Translations under genes and position numbers: made by a program
The notes under the pieces: generated by a model
Told to the model about the DNA's origin: nothing
What the model saw: the letters and a program-made list of their open reading frames with translations, nothing else
Database searches by the model: none
NCBI GenBank assembly: GCA_039916305.1
Contig: JBDSLR010000025.1
Coordinates: 92,588-156,587, forward strand
Length of the DNA: 64,000 nt
Direction: 5' to 3'
Source of the DNA: JACMLD01 sp039916305
GTDB taxonomy: Bacteria > Bacteroidota > Bacteroidia > Chitinophagales > Chitinophagaceae
Part shown: piece after piece, positions 35,604 to 45,070 of the stretch
Layout of the letters: each line of letters starts with the position of its first letter
Position numbering within the stretch: the first letter of the stretch is position 1

Positions 35604-36404
35604 TTATTTTTTTTGTGCCAGCAGGGTAAAGCAATTGGTATGTGCCGGCTCAATGACTACCATGTATCCTTTTTCTTTTAAAAACCGGCCCAGGAAATCT
35701 ACATTTCTTTTTTCCTGGTCAAGATTATGCACCTCTATGGTGAGCATTTGAATATTTTTCCATACTTCATCCGGTGTTTCATAAATAATGGGATATTCAC
35801 TTCCTTCACAATCAACTTTTACAAGGTCTATATGCTGCAGCTTGTTTTCCTGTACAATTTGCTGCAAAGAAATAGCAGGTACTTGTATGGTATGCTGGTT
35901 TTGTGTATCAAAATCTGCATATACAGACGCAATTACCGAATTGTCTGAAGCTGTTTCCATAAATAATTCTACAAATTCCTGCGGTGTACCGGTAACTGCA
36001 TTGTTAAAGAGATGAACCCTGTTTTGCAGCGCTGGATTTATAGCAATAATTTTTGTAAATAATTCGTAATTGGAACGAATGGGCTCATAGGCGTATACAA
36101 CTGCATCCGGTTTTTTTGAAAACAATATCACGTTGAAATAACCTGCATTGGCACCGATGTCAATGATGACAGGCCGGGCTGGCAATGAATCTGTAAGCGC
36201 ATCAATATCATAAAAATCGGTAACAAAAATTTCTTTAAAAACAAGATAAAGTGCTTTTGATGGCACTATAAATTTTATGGGATGGCCTTTTGTAATAAAA
36301 ATAATGGGGCGGAATCCTTTTTTTAATTTACGGGTGAAATAAACCGGCCAGTTTTCTATATGTCTGAAAAGGTTTTTGTACCTGGTTGCTGAACTATGCA
36401 CCAT
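35604..36404 (-). CDS. FkbM-family SAM-dependent methyltransferase
   Basis: 266 residues. The SAM-binding motif is VIIDIGANAGYFNVILF (about 87-103), with the acidic strand VYAYEPI and the FkbM post-motif VKVDCEGSEYPII. The family methylates sugar hydroxyls, mostly on glycans or polyketide sugars. In this position it probably decorates the glycan made by the neighbouring transferases. TACCTTCG (36421-36428, minus strand) is a likely -7 box, 17 bases before the ATG. Confidence 0.88.
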   Translation of the reverse strand: MVHSSATRYKNLFRHIENWPVYFTRKLKKGFRPIIFITKGHPIKFIVPSKALYLVFKEIFVTDFYDIDALTDSLPARPVIIDIGANAGYFNVILFSKKPDAVVYAYEPIRSNYELFTKIIAINPALQNRVHLFNNAVTGTPQEFVELFMETASDNSVIASVYADFDTQNQHTIQVPAISLQQIVQENKLQHIDLVKVDCEGSEYPIIYETPDEVWKNIQMLTIEVHNLDQEKRNVDFLGRFLKEKGYMVVIEPAHTNCFTLLAQKK

Positions 36405-36480
36405 AAAAAATAGATTAACGCGAAGGTATTAAAATTAAAACTGGCAGAATATTGTGTTCCGCAACAGCAAAAACAACAGC

Positions 36481-37353
36481 TTATATTATTTTGTAATTCC
36501 GGAAGTCGAACAGCCGCCGCCCCGTTTTTTTTTCTATCCAGTGCAAAACCCGGTCTTTGGCAGAAAACTTTTTTGACTGCGTATCAAGTTCAATATTCCA
36601 GTTCTGCCGCCTGATTCGTTCCTGCATCACAGCGGGGTGCGTACCAGTAAATTTATCCAGGGAATCATAGTGGTTATTGAAATCAAAAAAATCTGCCTGC
36701 TGCAGTTTAAGCCAGTCTGCCTGGCTTTCATGCCAGAGGCTGCTGACATTTTTCTGTTTTTCAAACATTTGCTTTGGACTCTTTACCCAACCGTAATGAT
36801 AAATGCAGGCATCAACCAGTTTTACAGATAATTTTTGGCCGTTTCTCCGGAAACCCTGCGCATCTTTATAGGAAGTGATACCCTTATCGTTACGTATCAT
36901 CCGTATTTCGCGGTTATACCACTGGCGGCTATCGCCTACATAGTTATAGGTGCCATAAAAATGCAGGTATTTAAATAGCAAGCCTTCTACCCGTTTGTCA
37001 TCTTTGTGCTGATGGGCAGCTTCCAGTATGGCTGCATGGTACTGCTCATGCACTACCTCGTCTCCCTGTATATAAAAAAGCCAGTCAGCTTCTGCAGAAG
37101 TTGACTGCATGGCTTTATTGGTTTCAATGGCCAGCACTTCGCCGCCTTTGTGCAATTGGGTATCCCAGGTGGTATGAACAATCTTTATTTTGTTGGTAGG
37201 TATTGACCTGATAAGGCCCTCCGTGTCATCTTCACTTTTGCCAATACTTACAATCATTTCATTTACCACGGGCAGTACAGAGCAGATGGCTTCCACGATG
37301 GGGTAGTCGTTGATAATGGCGTTTCTTATAATTGTAAAACCGGTGATCTTCAT
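36481..37353 (-). CDS. Glycosyltransferase family 2-type
   Basis: 290 residues in a GT-A fold. The start ITGFTIIRNAIINDYPIVEA and the donor-binding region EMIVSIGKSEDDTEGLI are typical of family 2; the acidic metal-site candidate is YIQGDEVVHE. A C-terminal extension of about 100 residues holds many aromatic residues and a basic end (RVLHWIEKKTGRRLF). It is an inverting transferase by family. It opens the minus-strand block of four glycan genes and is divergent from the ABC exporter. Confidence 0.87.
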   Translation of the reverse strand: MKITGFTIIRNAIINDYPIVEAICSVLPVVNEMIVSIGKSEDDTEGLIRSIPTNKIKIVHTTWDTQLHKGGEVLAIETNKAMQSTSAEADWLFYIQGDEVVHEQYHAAILEAAHQHKDDKRVEGLLFKYLHFYGTYNYVGDSRQWYNREIRMIRNDKGITSYKDAQGFRRNGQKLSVKLVDACIYHYGWVKSPKQMFEKQKNVSSLWHESQADWLKLQQADFFDFNNHYDSLDKFTGTHPAVMQERIRRQNWNIELDTQSKKFSAKDRVLHWIEKKTGRRLFDFRNYKII

Positions 37354-37568
37354 TTTTACAGATAAACATTTTGCTGCGGAAGAATGATAATTTATCTACA
37401 CTGTAGCCAGGCTACATTATAACAGACCTATAATTTGTTAAAATTAGGGTGTGTAAACCTTTATGCCAAACTTACTACTGTAAGCGGTGTTGAGGAGACC
37501 TGGGCAAGCGGATAACTGTACTGGTTTGAATACAAATTGATTATTTTGCATGATTATTTAAATATACA

Positions 37569-39386
37569 ATGAAGCGTTTTTCCACTATACTTTTTTACCT
37601 GAAAGATCAAAAAAGGAATATTTTCTTTTACTTTCTTACCAATTTATTGTCCGTGGTGTTTTCGGTGGTAACCTTTGGTATGATAGGCCCTTTTCTGCAA
37701 TTGTTGTTTAATCCAAAAGCAATGGAAACGGCGGCAGCGCCACTGCCAGTATCCGGCGGTACCATATTGGAATACATGAAGCACCAGTTAGGCCTTATCA
37801 TTGCAGCACACGGTGCCGTGTACGGCCTTTCAGTTATCTGTATTATCATTATTGTTTTTGTTTTATTGAGAAACGTTTTTTATTACCTCAGCATGCGGCT
37901 TTTGTCACCCATGCGTAACCATATTATGACCAGGCTTCGTGCGGACATGTATACACAATTGCTGATGCTGCCCATTGGTTATTTTACGGAGCAGAAAAAA
38001 GGAGACATCATCAGCCGTATGAGCAATGATGCAAATGAAGTGGAATGGAGTGTAATTGGTACGCTGGAGGGACTTATCAGGGAGCCGCTTACTATTTTAA
38101 TTGTATTAATATCATTGGTGTATATAAGTCCTTTACTGACGCTTTTTTTACTGGTATTGTTGCCGGTATCAGGGTTTATAATAGGACGTGTAAGCCGGAG
38201 TTTAAAAGCCCAGTCAAACACTGCGCAGGAACAAATGGGCGTGCTGATGTCAATATTGGATGAAACGCTTGGCGGCTTGCGCGTAATAAAAGCATTTACC
38301 GCGGAGAAATTAATGGCGGGCCGTTTCTTTTCAACCAATGAATCATTAAGCAATATCCGCAACAGGATGAACTTCAGGCGCGATCTTGCTTCGCCACTTT
38401 CTGAATTACTGGGTGTACTTACCTTGTGTGCCGTTTTATGGTTTGGAGGCAGAATGGTACTGGCGCACAAGGCGCTGGAACCGGATGTATTTATGACCTA
38501 TATTTTAATCTTTACTTCCATTATTAATCCGGCCAAGGCTTTATCAACCAATTTCTATAATGCGCAGCGTGGTACAGCAGCAATACAGCGCATGGAGGAG
38601 ATATTAAAAACACCGGTGCTTATCACAGATAGACCGGATGCAAAAGAACTCGTTCAGTTTGCAACAAGTATCGAATTCAGGAATGTTAGTTTCTCTTATA
38701 ATGAAGTGGTTATTTTGCGTAATATCAATTTAACCATTGAGAAAGGCAAAACAGTTGCGCTGGTAGGATCTTCGGGTTCCGGAAAATCGACGCTGGCAGA
38801 TCTTATACCTCGTTTTCATGATGTTAGTGCCGGCGAATTGCTGATAGATGGCGTCAACATAAAAGATTATACACTTCATTCTTTGCGCGGTCAGATGGGT
38901 ATTGTAACCCAGGAACCCATTTTGTTTAATGATACCATTACGGGCAATATTGTATTGGGTAAACCCGATGCAGATAAGGCGTCTGTTGAGCAGGCGGCCA
39001 AAGTGGCAAATGCTTACCAGTTTATCACCAGTAAAGAAGGTGGGTTTGAAACAAATATTGGCGACCGGGGTGGTAAGCTGAGCGGTGGCGAAAGACAGCG
39101 GTTAACCATTGCCCGGGCAGTACTTAAAAATCCTTCTATTCTTATTTTTGACGAAGCCACTTCATCGCTGGATACAGAAAGTGAAAGACTGGTGCAGGAT
39201 GCTATCAATCATGTGATGCAGAACCGCACTTCGCTGGTTATTGCCCACCGCCTTTCCACGGTAAGGCATGCCGATGAAATAATTGTATTACAGAAAGGTG
39301 AAATTGCCGAACGTGGTACGCACGATGAACTGCTGCAAAAGCAGGGCATTTACAAACGCCTGATAGATATGCAGGAAGTAAAATAA
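37569..39386 (+). CDS. MsbA-type ABC exporter, permease-ATPase fusion
   Basis: 605 residues. Six membrane helices (about 15-320) precede an ATPase with Walker A GSSGSGKST, Q-loop VTQEP, signature LSGGERQR and Walker B ILIFDEATSSLDTES. It forms a homodimer in the inner membrane. By family it exports lipid-linked molecules such as lipid A core. It is divergent from the glycosyltransferase block, so it may flip the glycolipid made there, or be the cell's general MsbA. The length suits MsbA. Confidence 0.9.
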   Translation: MKRFSTILFYLKDQKRNIFFYFLTNLLSVVFSVVTFGMIGPFLQLLFNPKAMETAAAPLPVSGGTILEYMKHQLGLIIAAHGAVYGLSVICIIIIVFVLLRNVFYYLSMRLLSPMRNHIMTRLRADMYTQLLMLPIGYFTEQKKGDIISRMSNDANEVEWSVIGTLEGLIREPLTILIVLISLVYISPLLTLFLLVLLPVSGFIIGRVSRSLKAQSNTAQEQMGVLMSILDETLGGLRVIKAFTAEKLMAGRFFSTNESLSNIRNRMNFRRDLASPLSELLGVLTLCAVLWFGGRMVLAHKALEPDVFMTYILIFTSIINPAKALSTNFYNAQRGTAAIQRMEEILKTPVLITDRPDAKELVQFATSIEFRNVSFSYNEVVILRNINLTIEKGKTVALVGSSGSGKSTLADLIPRFHDVSAGELLIDGVNIKDYTLHSLRGQMGIVTQEPILFNDTITGNIVLGKPDADKASVEQAAKVANAYQFITSKEGGFETNIGDRGGKLSGGERQRLTIARAVLKNPSILIFDEATSSLDTESERLVQDAINHVMQNRTSLVIAHRLSTVRHADEIIVLQKGEIAERGTHDELLQKQGIYKRLIDMQEVK

Positions 39387-39753
39387 TGATTACGCTGTAA
39401 ACAAGTATGGCTATTCAGAGTTTCCGAATCTCAATCAGACCTGTCAGTTTGGGGGAAGCATTAACCAGCATGTGAGATTTCCATTACTCAAACTCACACC
39501 AGTCCTTTTCACTGTCCCGTAGGGCGCCAGCTTTATACCAACGCCTTTAAATATTCCCCATTTTGAAGCAGGCATTTGCTGCACAATAATTGATCTGTCT
39601 TACAACACAGCAATTGCTGTGCGGTCCCATTTTTTTTAAAATGTTGGGAAGACCCTTGTATTTACTTAATGGGCGGGTCAACGTAGTTTTGAAAGGCCTT
39701 AACTAAATGAGATAATTTTTTACAAATCATTTTTATATTTGCTGTTTATTATA
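39387..39753. other. Intergenic stretch with palindrome and promoter box
   Basis: CACAGCAATTGCTGTG (39606-39621) is a 16-bp palindrome followed nine bases later by a run of eight T residues, so it may end the exporter transcript. TATATTTG (39734-39741) is a -7 box 12 bases before the ATG of the next gene. No gene is seen. Confidence 0.4.
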
Positions 39754-40404
39754 ATGATCAATTTCATTCCCATATTTCCGCTTGGTATTGTGCTCTATCC
39801 CGGAGAAAGCCTCAACCTGCATATTTTTGAACCCCGTTACAAGCAATTAATTACGGAATGTTTTGCAGAAAAGAAAATGTTTGGCATCCCGGCCATTATC
39901 AATAACCACCTGAATGAAATGGGTACCCTGGCAGAAATAACCGAGGTAACCAGCGTATACGACAATGGCGAAATGGATATAAAAACAACCGGCATAAAAG
40001 TTTTCCGGGTGCTGGAAGTCATTAAACAGGTGCCGGATAAATTATACAGTGGTGCCATTGTGAAATATCCTGAAAACATTGAAGACGATGGCAAAAAAGA
40101 AGTAATGACAAAGCTGGTAAAAGCTGTGCGCGAACTGCATACCCGCCTCAAGGTGCAGAAAGAGTTCAGGAAGCCGGATGAAGAACTCAGCAGCTACGAT
40201 ATTGCACACCACGCCGGCTTGTCGCTGGAGGAAGAATATGAACTGCTTGGTCTGCTGCAGGAAGTGCAAAGGCAGGAATACCTGAAGCGGCACCTGGCCA
40301 GGGTACTGCCCGTAATGGCAGAAATGGATCAACTGAAAGAAAAAATTAAACTCAACGGCCATTTCAAAAACCTGTCTGCGCTGGATTTTGATATTAACGA
40401 ATAG
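39754..40404 (+). CDS. Lon substrate-binding-domain protein (stand-alone)
   Basis: 216 residues from the ATG at 39754; the open frame begins at 39739 but the -7 box at 39734-39741 excludes that. The N-terminal half is the PUA-like Lon domain (IFPLGIVLYPGESLNLHIFE, PRYKQLI) and the C-terminal half is helical (LGLLQEVQRQEYLKRHLARV). There is no AAA+ or protease domain, so it is not a Lon protease. Role unknown. It is the first gene of a four-gene plus-strand run with coaX and lptC. Confidence 0.87.
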   Translation: MINFIPIFPLGIVLYPGESLNLHIFEPRYKQLITECFAEKKMFGIPAIINNHLNEMGTLAEITEVTSVYDNGEMDIKTTGIKVFRVLEVIKQVPDKLYSGAIVKYPENIEDDGKKEVMTKLVKAVRELHTRLKVQKEFRKPDEELSSYDIAHHAGLSLEEEYELLGLLQEVQRQEYLKRHLARVLPVMAEMDQLKEKIKLNGHFKNLSALDFDINE

Positions 40405-40464
40405 CGGTAAGCTTTATCTTCACGCAGCAAAAATTTCTACCTACAAAGTTTAATCAGTAAAAAT

Positions 40465-41205
40465 ATGGCTGCTGGTAATACTACGCTCTGCCTTGATTTT
40501 GGGAATACCCGGTTAAAATATGCTGTATTTGATGGCAACACACAAACGGCAGCCGCCGTGCTGGAGAATGATGAGGATGCCACACTGGAAGCAGTACTGA
40601 ACCAGTTCCAGCCTTCTAAATCAATTTTATCCTCGGTTGTAAAACACAACGAAGGCCTTGAAGTGTTACTGAACAACCGCACACGGTTTCATAAACTCTC
40701 TCACCATACAAAACTCCCGTTTACCACACCGGTGGGCAAGCCGGAAACCATCGGGGCAGACCGGCTGGCACTGTGTGCAGCGGCCGTAGAATTCTTCCCC
40801 CAAAAAAATAACCTGGTCATTGCGCTGGGTACCTGCATCACCTATAATTTTATCAGCAAGTACCACGAATTTACGGGCGGGGGTATTTCCCCGGGCATGG
40901 ATATGCGCTTCAAATCACTCAATACATTTACTGCTTTACTGCCTGTAATAAAAGAAGATTGGAACTTTCCGCTCATTGGATATGACACCAGAACCAACAT
41001 TTTAAGCGGTGTAATACTGGGTATGGCAAAAGAAATTGATGGCTTTATCGACGCATATTCAGCACGTTATGCCAACTTTAACGTGCTTTTAACCGGGGGT
41101 AATTGCACCTATTTTGTTCCCCACCTTAAAAACCAGATATTTGCAGACCCTGATTTGTTATACAAAGGATTATATGCTATTAGTGAGTGCAACAACCAAA
41201 CGTAA
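40465..41205 (+). CDS. coaX: Type III pantothenate kinase
   Basis: 246 residues. The ASKHA phosphate motifs are LCLDFGNTRLKYAVFDG near the N-terminus, PETIGADRLALCAAA and ALGTCITYNFISK, followed by GGGISPGMDMRFKSLN. It makes 4'-phosphopantothenate, the first step of CoA synthesis, and is not inhibited by CoA in this class. The start is 60 bases after the Lon-domain gene. Its last 32 bases overlap the start of the outer-membrane protein gene. Confidence 0.93.
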   Translation: MAAGNTTLCLDFGNTRLKYAVFDGNTQTAAAVLENDEDATLEAVLNQFQPSKSILSSVVKHNEGLEVLLNNRTRFHKLSHHTKLPFTTPVGKPETIGADRLALCAAAVEFFPQKNNLVIALGTCITYNFISKYHEFTGGGISPGMDMRFKSLNTFTALLPVIKEDWNFPLIGYDTRTNILSGVILGMAKEIDGFIDAYSARYANFNVLLTGGNCTYFVPHLKNQIFADPDLLYKGLYAISECNNQT

Positions 41206-42535
41206 ACTGTGGTTCAGTTTTCTATTATTATCAGCTGTTTCTAGCCTGGAAGCCCAGGAAAATTCCCCCTATTCGAGATACGGATTAGGCGATGTTTTAC
41301 CCAATCAACCGGTATGGAACCGTGGGATGGGGGGTATTGCTGCCGGCTATGTAGATTACGACAAGCGTTTTGACCTTAAGGACCAGTATCCTAAATCGCA
41401 AAACGTAAATTTTTTAAATCCGGCCTCTTATGCAAAGCTCCGGATCACCTCTTTTAACCTCGGGTTTGAAATTGATAGCAAAACACTGCGCGCACCCAAC
41501 CAGGCAGAAAAATACAATGCAAGCAGTGCCATTATATCGTACTTGCAGCTAGGCGTTCCGCTTAGCCGTAAAAGGCAGTGGGGACTGAACCTGGGATTGC
41601 GGCCGTTAACCCGGATTAACTATAAAATTCAGACTACCCAAAGACAAACATATCCCGACCCGTCAGTTCCGGCCGATAGCATCAATAATATATTTGAAGG
41701 CAGGGGCGGTACGTATGAAGCTTTTGCGGGAATAGGTAAAGGATTTAAAAATTTTAGTGTGGGCATAAACGTGGGGTATTTCTTTGGTACCAAAGATTAT
41801 AGCACCCGCAAAACTTTTTTAAATGATTCCGTTCTGCATTACCGGTCTAATTATGAAACCAAAAGTTCTTTTGGCGGGTTTTTATTCAATGCGGGCATAC
41901 AGTACCAGGCTAACCTTGATAAGAAAACAAAACTGGTTGTAGGTGCCTATGGTAACCTGCGCCAGACATTTAATGGTACCCAGGATATTGTGCGGGAAAC
42001 ATTTAACTATGATGCCAATGGGGCCAGCTACGCAATTGATACCGTGGAAGCAAAAAAGGATGCACCTGGAAAAATTGAATACCCCTCAAATGTAGGTGTT
42101 GGTTTTACGGTGGAGCGGCTCGACAGGTGGTTAATAGGCGCTGATTTTTCTACCACTTCCTGGACTGATTATAGCTTTTTTGGCGTGAAGGATCTGGTAC
42201 GCAATAGCTGGACAATCCGTGTAGGCGGCCAGTTTGTACCGGATGCCTATAATCCCAAAGGCTATTGGAACCATGTGGCCTTTCGGGCAGGTTTTAATTT
42301 TGGACCAGATTATGTGAAGGTGGATGGAAAAGATTTGAACCAGTTTGGTATATCGCTGGGCACAGGGTTACCGGTTCGCAAAAACCCCTATACCAACCAG
42401 TTTACGTATATCAATCTTGGTTTTGAATATGGCAAACGTGGAAATAATACCAACTTACTCCGCGAAAACCAGTTTCGTTTATCAGTAGGATTTACATTAA
42501 GTGATTTGTGGTTTATTAAAAAGAAATACAATTAA
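41174..42535 (+). CDS. Outer-membrane beta-barrel protein
   Basis: 453 residues from the ATG at 41174; the open frame begins at 41114 inside coaX. A signal peptide (LWFSFLLLSAVSSLEAQ) precedes ENSPYSRYGLGDVLPNQPVW and a long set of alternating strands with aromatic girdles (YLQLGVPLSRKRQWGLNLGL, FSVGINVGYFFGTK). It looks like a FadL/porin-type barrel common to Bacteroidota, with a GMGG motif near the start. By context between coaX and lptC it may take part in envelope biogenesis, but no function is proven. Confidence 0.8.
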   Translation: MLLVSATTKRKLWFSFLLLSAVSSLEAQENSPYSRYGLGDVLPNQPVWNRGMGGIAAGYVDYDKRFDLKDQYPKSQNVNFLNPASYAKLRITSFNLGFEIDSKTLRAPNQAEKYNASSAIISYLQLGVPLSRKRQWGLNLGLRPLTRINYKIQTTQRQTYPDPSVPADSINNIFEGRGGTYEAFAGIGKGFKNFSVGINVGYFFGTKDYSTRKTFLNDSVLHYRSNYETKSSFGGFLFNAGIQYQANLDKKTKLVVGAYGNLRQTFNGTQDIVRETFNYDANGASYAIDTVEAKKDAPGKIEYPSNVGVGFTVERLDRWLIGADFSTTSWTDYSFFGVKDLVRNSWTIRVGGQFVPDAYNPKGYWNHVAFRAGFNFGPDYVKVDGKDLNQFGISLGTGLPVRKNPYTNQFTYINLGFEYGKRGNNTNLLRENQFRLSVGFTLSDLWFIKKKYN

Positions 42536-42538
42536 CGC

Positions 42539-43147
42539 ATGCTTTTTTTGCGCACGCATATTAAATTACTAACAGCCCTTTTAGCGGGCTGTTTTGTTTT
42601 ATATGGTTGCGAGAATGATTTAAAAGAACTTGCCCCCGCGAAAGACAAAAGGGCTGCGCTGGAAGAAGGGCATTTTATAGAAAGCTACCTCAGCCAGGGA
42701 GGAAAAGTAAAAGGAAAGCTGACGGCCCCACTGATGTACCGCTACCAGGTAGATTCCCCGTATGTAGAGTTTCCAAAAAAACTGCACATAGATTTTTTTA
42801 ATGATTCGCTGGTGAAAGAGAGCCAGATGGATGCCGACTACGGCAAATACCGCGAGTGGGAGAATAAGGTTTTTCTCAAAGGCAATGTAGTAGTAATTAA
42901 TGTATTGAAAGGTGACACCCTGCGCTGCGAGGAATTGTGGTGGGATCAGAATGCGCAAAAATTCTACACCAATAAACCCGCCCGTTATAGCCAGAAAGAC
43001 AAATTTGTAAACTACGGCCGCAACGGCCTGGAAGCCAAACAGGATCTTAGTAACCTGGTTTTTTATGACAACAGTGGCACCCTGCCGGTTCCCAAAGATA
43101 CCCTGGCCAATACCAGGGATACGCTTGTCAACGCCGTTAAACAATAG
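42539..43147 (+). CDS. lptC: LPS export periplasmic protein LptC
   Basis: 202 residues with a lipobox (LYGC, Cys24) in place of the usual LptC transmembrane anchor. The OstA/LptC beta-jellyroll follows: LSQGGKVKGKLTAPLMYRY, FPKKLHIDFF, KVFLKGNVVVIN and GDTLRCEELWWDQNAQKFYT. It links the LptB2FG extractor to the LptA bridge during lipopolysaccharide export. The start is 3 bases after the preceding stop. No other lpt gene is in the window. Confidence 0.88.
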   Translation: MLFLRTHIKLLTALLAGCFVLYGCENDLKELAPAKDKRAALEEGHFIESYLSQGGKVKGKLTAPLMYRYQVDSPYVEFPKKLHIDFFNDSLVKESQMDADYGKYREWENKVFLKGNVVVINVLKGDTLRCEELWWDQNAQKFYTNKPARYSQKDKFVNYGRNGLEAKQDLSNLVFYDNSGTLPVPKDTLANTRDTLVNAVKQ

Positions 43148-43306
43148 CGGAATATACACCTGCATCTTTTCAAAATACCTTATATCCACGTTGCATTAGT
43201 AGCATTAAAGCCACAGAAGCAAAGACATTATTGCTGTGCGGCTCCAGCCGGCAGCTGTTACTTACCAGTTAACAATTCAATAACGAGCAAATTAAAAGAT
43301 AATTAA

Positions 43307-43345
43307 TTAAACGTTTGTTTAATATTAAACAAACGTTTAACTTTG
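43307..43345 (+). promoter_or_regulatory. tetR operator-promoter: 34-bp palindrome containing the -33 and -7 boxes
   Basis: Bases 43307-43340 are a perfect palindrome whose arms each contain AAACGTTTGTTT. The -33 TTTG (43314-43317) and the first bases of the -7 box TAACTTTG (43338-43345) lie within it, 20 bases apart. A repressor bound here would block polymerase. The ATG of tetR is 22 bases downstream, so autoregulation of the whole efflux operon is expected. Confidence 0.85.
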
Positions 43346-43367
43346 CGTCCATTATTTTAGATTTGGT

Positions 43368-43988
43368 ATGACAGATAAGAAACTACACATCATTAATAAC
43401 GCTCTCGAACTTTTTGCTGAAAAAGGCTTTGAAGGAACGTCCATACGTGATCTGGCTGCAAAGGCCGGCGTTAATGTGGCCATGGTAAACTATTATTTTG
43501 GCTCCAAAGAAAAGCTTTTTGAAAGCCTGGTAGAGGAACGGGCTACCTATACAAGAGGTGTACTGGATGAAATAGTTAACAATAACTCCTATAATGATAT
43601 AGAGAAAATAGACCGCATTATAGACAGCTATATTAATAAGTGGTTTACCAACCGCAAATTTCACCGGGTGCTGCACCGTGAAATTATGCTCAACCAGCGT
43701 GAAACCCTGCAGCAGGCGATTGTCGATATTTTATATCCCAACAGTCTTATTATAAAAGGGGTGATTGAAGCCGGTATGAGGAAGGGGGTATTCAGAAAAG
43801 TAGATGCACCACTTGTAATAGCCACGCTGGTGGGTAGTATTAACCAGATTTTATTATCAAAAAGAATGTGCAATAAATTATTAGGCAAGGATCAGGACTA
43901 TGTGCCTTACGAAGATGCAGCATTTGCTAAAAGGCTCAGTGAGCATTTGAAACAGCTGATGCATGCGCATCTTCTTACTAAATCATAA
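43368..43988 (+). CDS. TetR-family regulator of the efflux operon
   Basis: 206 residues. The N-terminal helix-turn-helix is classic: IINNALELFAEKGFEGTSIR, DLAAKAGVNVAMVNYYFGSK. The C-terminal ligand domain has VAMVN-independent helices through RLSEHLKQLMHAHLL. It is the first gene of a co-directional run with an HlyD-type adaptor, a DHA2 pump and a TolC channel, all with gaps under 25 bases. The palindrome at its own promoter is the likely binding site. Confidence 0.93.
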   Translation: MTDKKLHIINNALELFAEKGFEGTSIRDLAAKAGVNVAMVNYYFGSKEKLFESLVEERATYTRGVLDEIVNNNSYNDIEKIDRIIDSYINKWFTNRKFHRVLHREIMLNQRETLQQAIVDILYPNSLIIKGVIEAGMRKGVFRKVDAPLVIATLVGSINQILLSKRMCNKLLGKDQDYVPYEDAAFAKRLSEHLKQLMHAHLLTKS

Positions 43989-44009
43989 AAAATTAAATAA
44001 TACAGCAAG

Positions 44010-45059
44010 ATGGAAAATCAGGAAGTTCCCGCAGTAAAGAAAAAGTCACCCCTCCGGTTTATTATTATTGGAATACTGCTGGTTGTGGCCGGCATTTATG
44101 GGTTTAAAAAAATATCTTTTGCGCTGGCGCATGAAACTACAGACAATGCCCAGGTAGAAACGCAGATAGCACCTGTATTGCCCAGGGTAGCCGGTTATGT
44201 AAAATCAATCGCGGTAAATGACTACGACTCTGTAAAGGCAGGTCAATTGCTGGTAGAGCTGGACGATGAAGAATTGCAAACCCAGCTGGCGCAAATGGAA
44301 GCTGATTATAAAGTTGCCGAGGCAGATATAACCAATGCCAAAGCTGGCCTTAACAATGCTGTGGTTTCACTGAAAGGCAATCGCGGAACCATCACGCTCA
44401 ATGATGTAAAAGTGCAGCAGGCACAGGATGATTACAACCGCAATAAAAATTTGTTTGCAGACCAGGCCATCACAAAAAAACAGCTTGATGATAGCCGTTA
44501 TGCACTTGAGCAGGCTAGTCAGCAGGTTAATAACAGCCAGAGTGATTTGGGTACTGCTCAAAGCCGTATTGCCCTTTCACAGTCATCTATCCAGAAAGTG
44601 GAAGCGCAGCTGGCAGTAAGAAAAGCCATCATTGATCAGCAGAACCTGAAAATCTCCTATACAAAAATCTACGCACCCCAAGCCGGTAAAATTGGTAAAC
44701 GAAATGTGAGCATCGGCCAGTTTGTACAGGCAGGCAGCCCGTTGTTTTCAATTGTCAGCGACAGTACTTACTGGATTGTAGGCAATTTTAAAGAAACACA
44801 GATAAAGAAATTTCACCAGGGCCAGGAAGCAGATATTGAACTGGATGCCTATCCTGATCTTACAATAAAAGGCGTTATTGAAAGTGTAAGTGATGCCACC
44901 GGGGCTAAGTTTTCTTTACTGCCCCCTGATAATGCCAGCGGCAACTTTGTAAAAGTTACCCAGCGTGTGCCGGTAAAAATAAATATCAAAGACATTAACC
45001 AATACAGGAATATTTTAAGGGCTGGCTTAAGCGCGTATATAGTAGTGCCCGTTAAATAA
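44010..45059 (+). CDS. HlyD/EmrA-type efflux adaptor
   Basis: 349 residues. One N-terminal helix (FIIIGILLVVAGIYGFKKI) anchors it. A biotinyl-lipoyl-like half (VAGYVKSIAVNDYDSVKAGQ, LLVELDDEE), a long coiled hairpin (about 80-215) and the matching lipoyl half (ISYTKIYAPQAGKIGKRNVS) with a beta-barrel follow. It bridges the inner-membrane pump and the outer-membrane channel in a tripartite EmrAB-TolC system. It starts 21 bases after tetR and ends 11 bases before the pump. Confidence 0.93.
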   Translation: MENQEVPAVKKKSPLRFIIIGILLVVAGIYGFKKISFALAHETTDNAQVETQIAPVLPRVAGYVKSIAVNDYDSVKAGQLLVELDDEELQTQLAQMEADYKVAEADITNAKAGLNNAVVSLKGNRGTITLNDVKVQQAQDDYNRNKNLFADQAITKKQLDDSRYALEQASQQVNNSQSDLGTAQSRIALSQSSIQKVEAQLAVRKAIIDQQNLKISYTKIYAPQAGKIGKRNVSIGQFVQAGSPLFSIVSDSTYWIVGNFKETQIKKFHQGQEADIELDAYPDLTIKGVIESVSDATGAKFSLLPPDNASGNFVKVTQRVPVKINIKDINQYRNILRAGLSAYIVVPVK

Positions 45060-45070
45060 ACAGAGAATTT

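Noticed and set aside
42620..43189. 189-codon open frame on the minus strand
   Set aside because: It is antisense to lptC, with no signal, domain or promoter.
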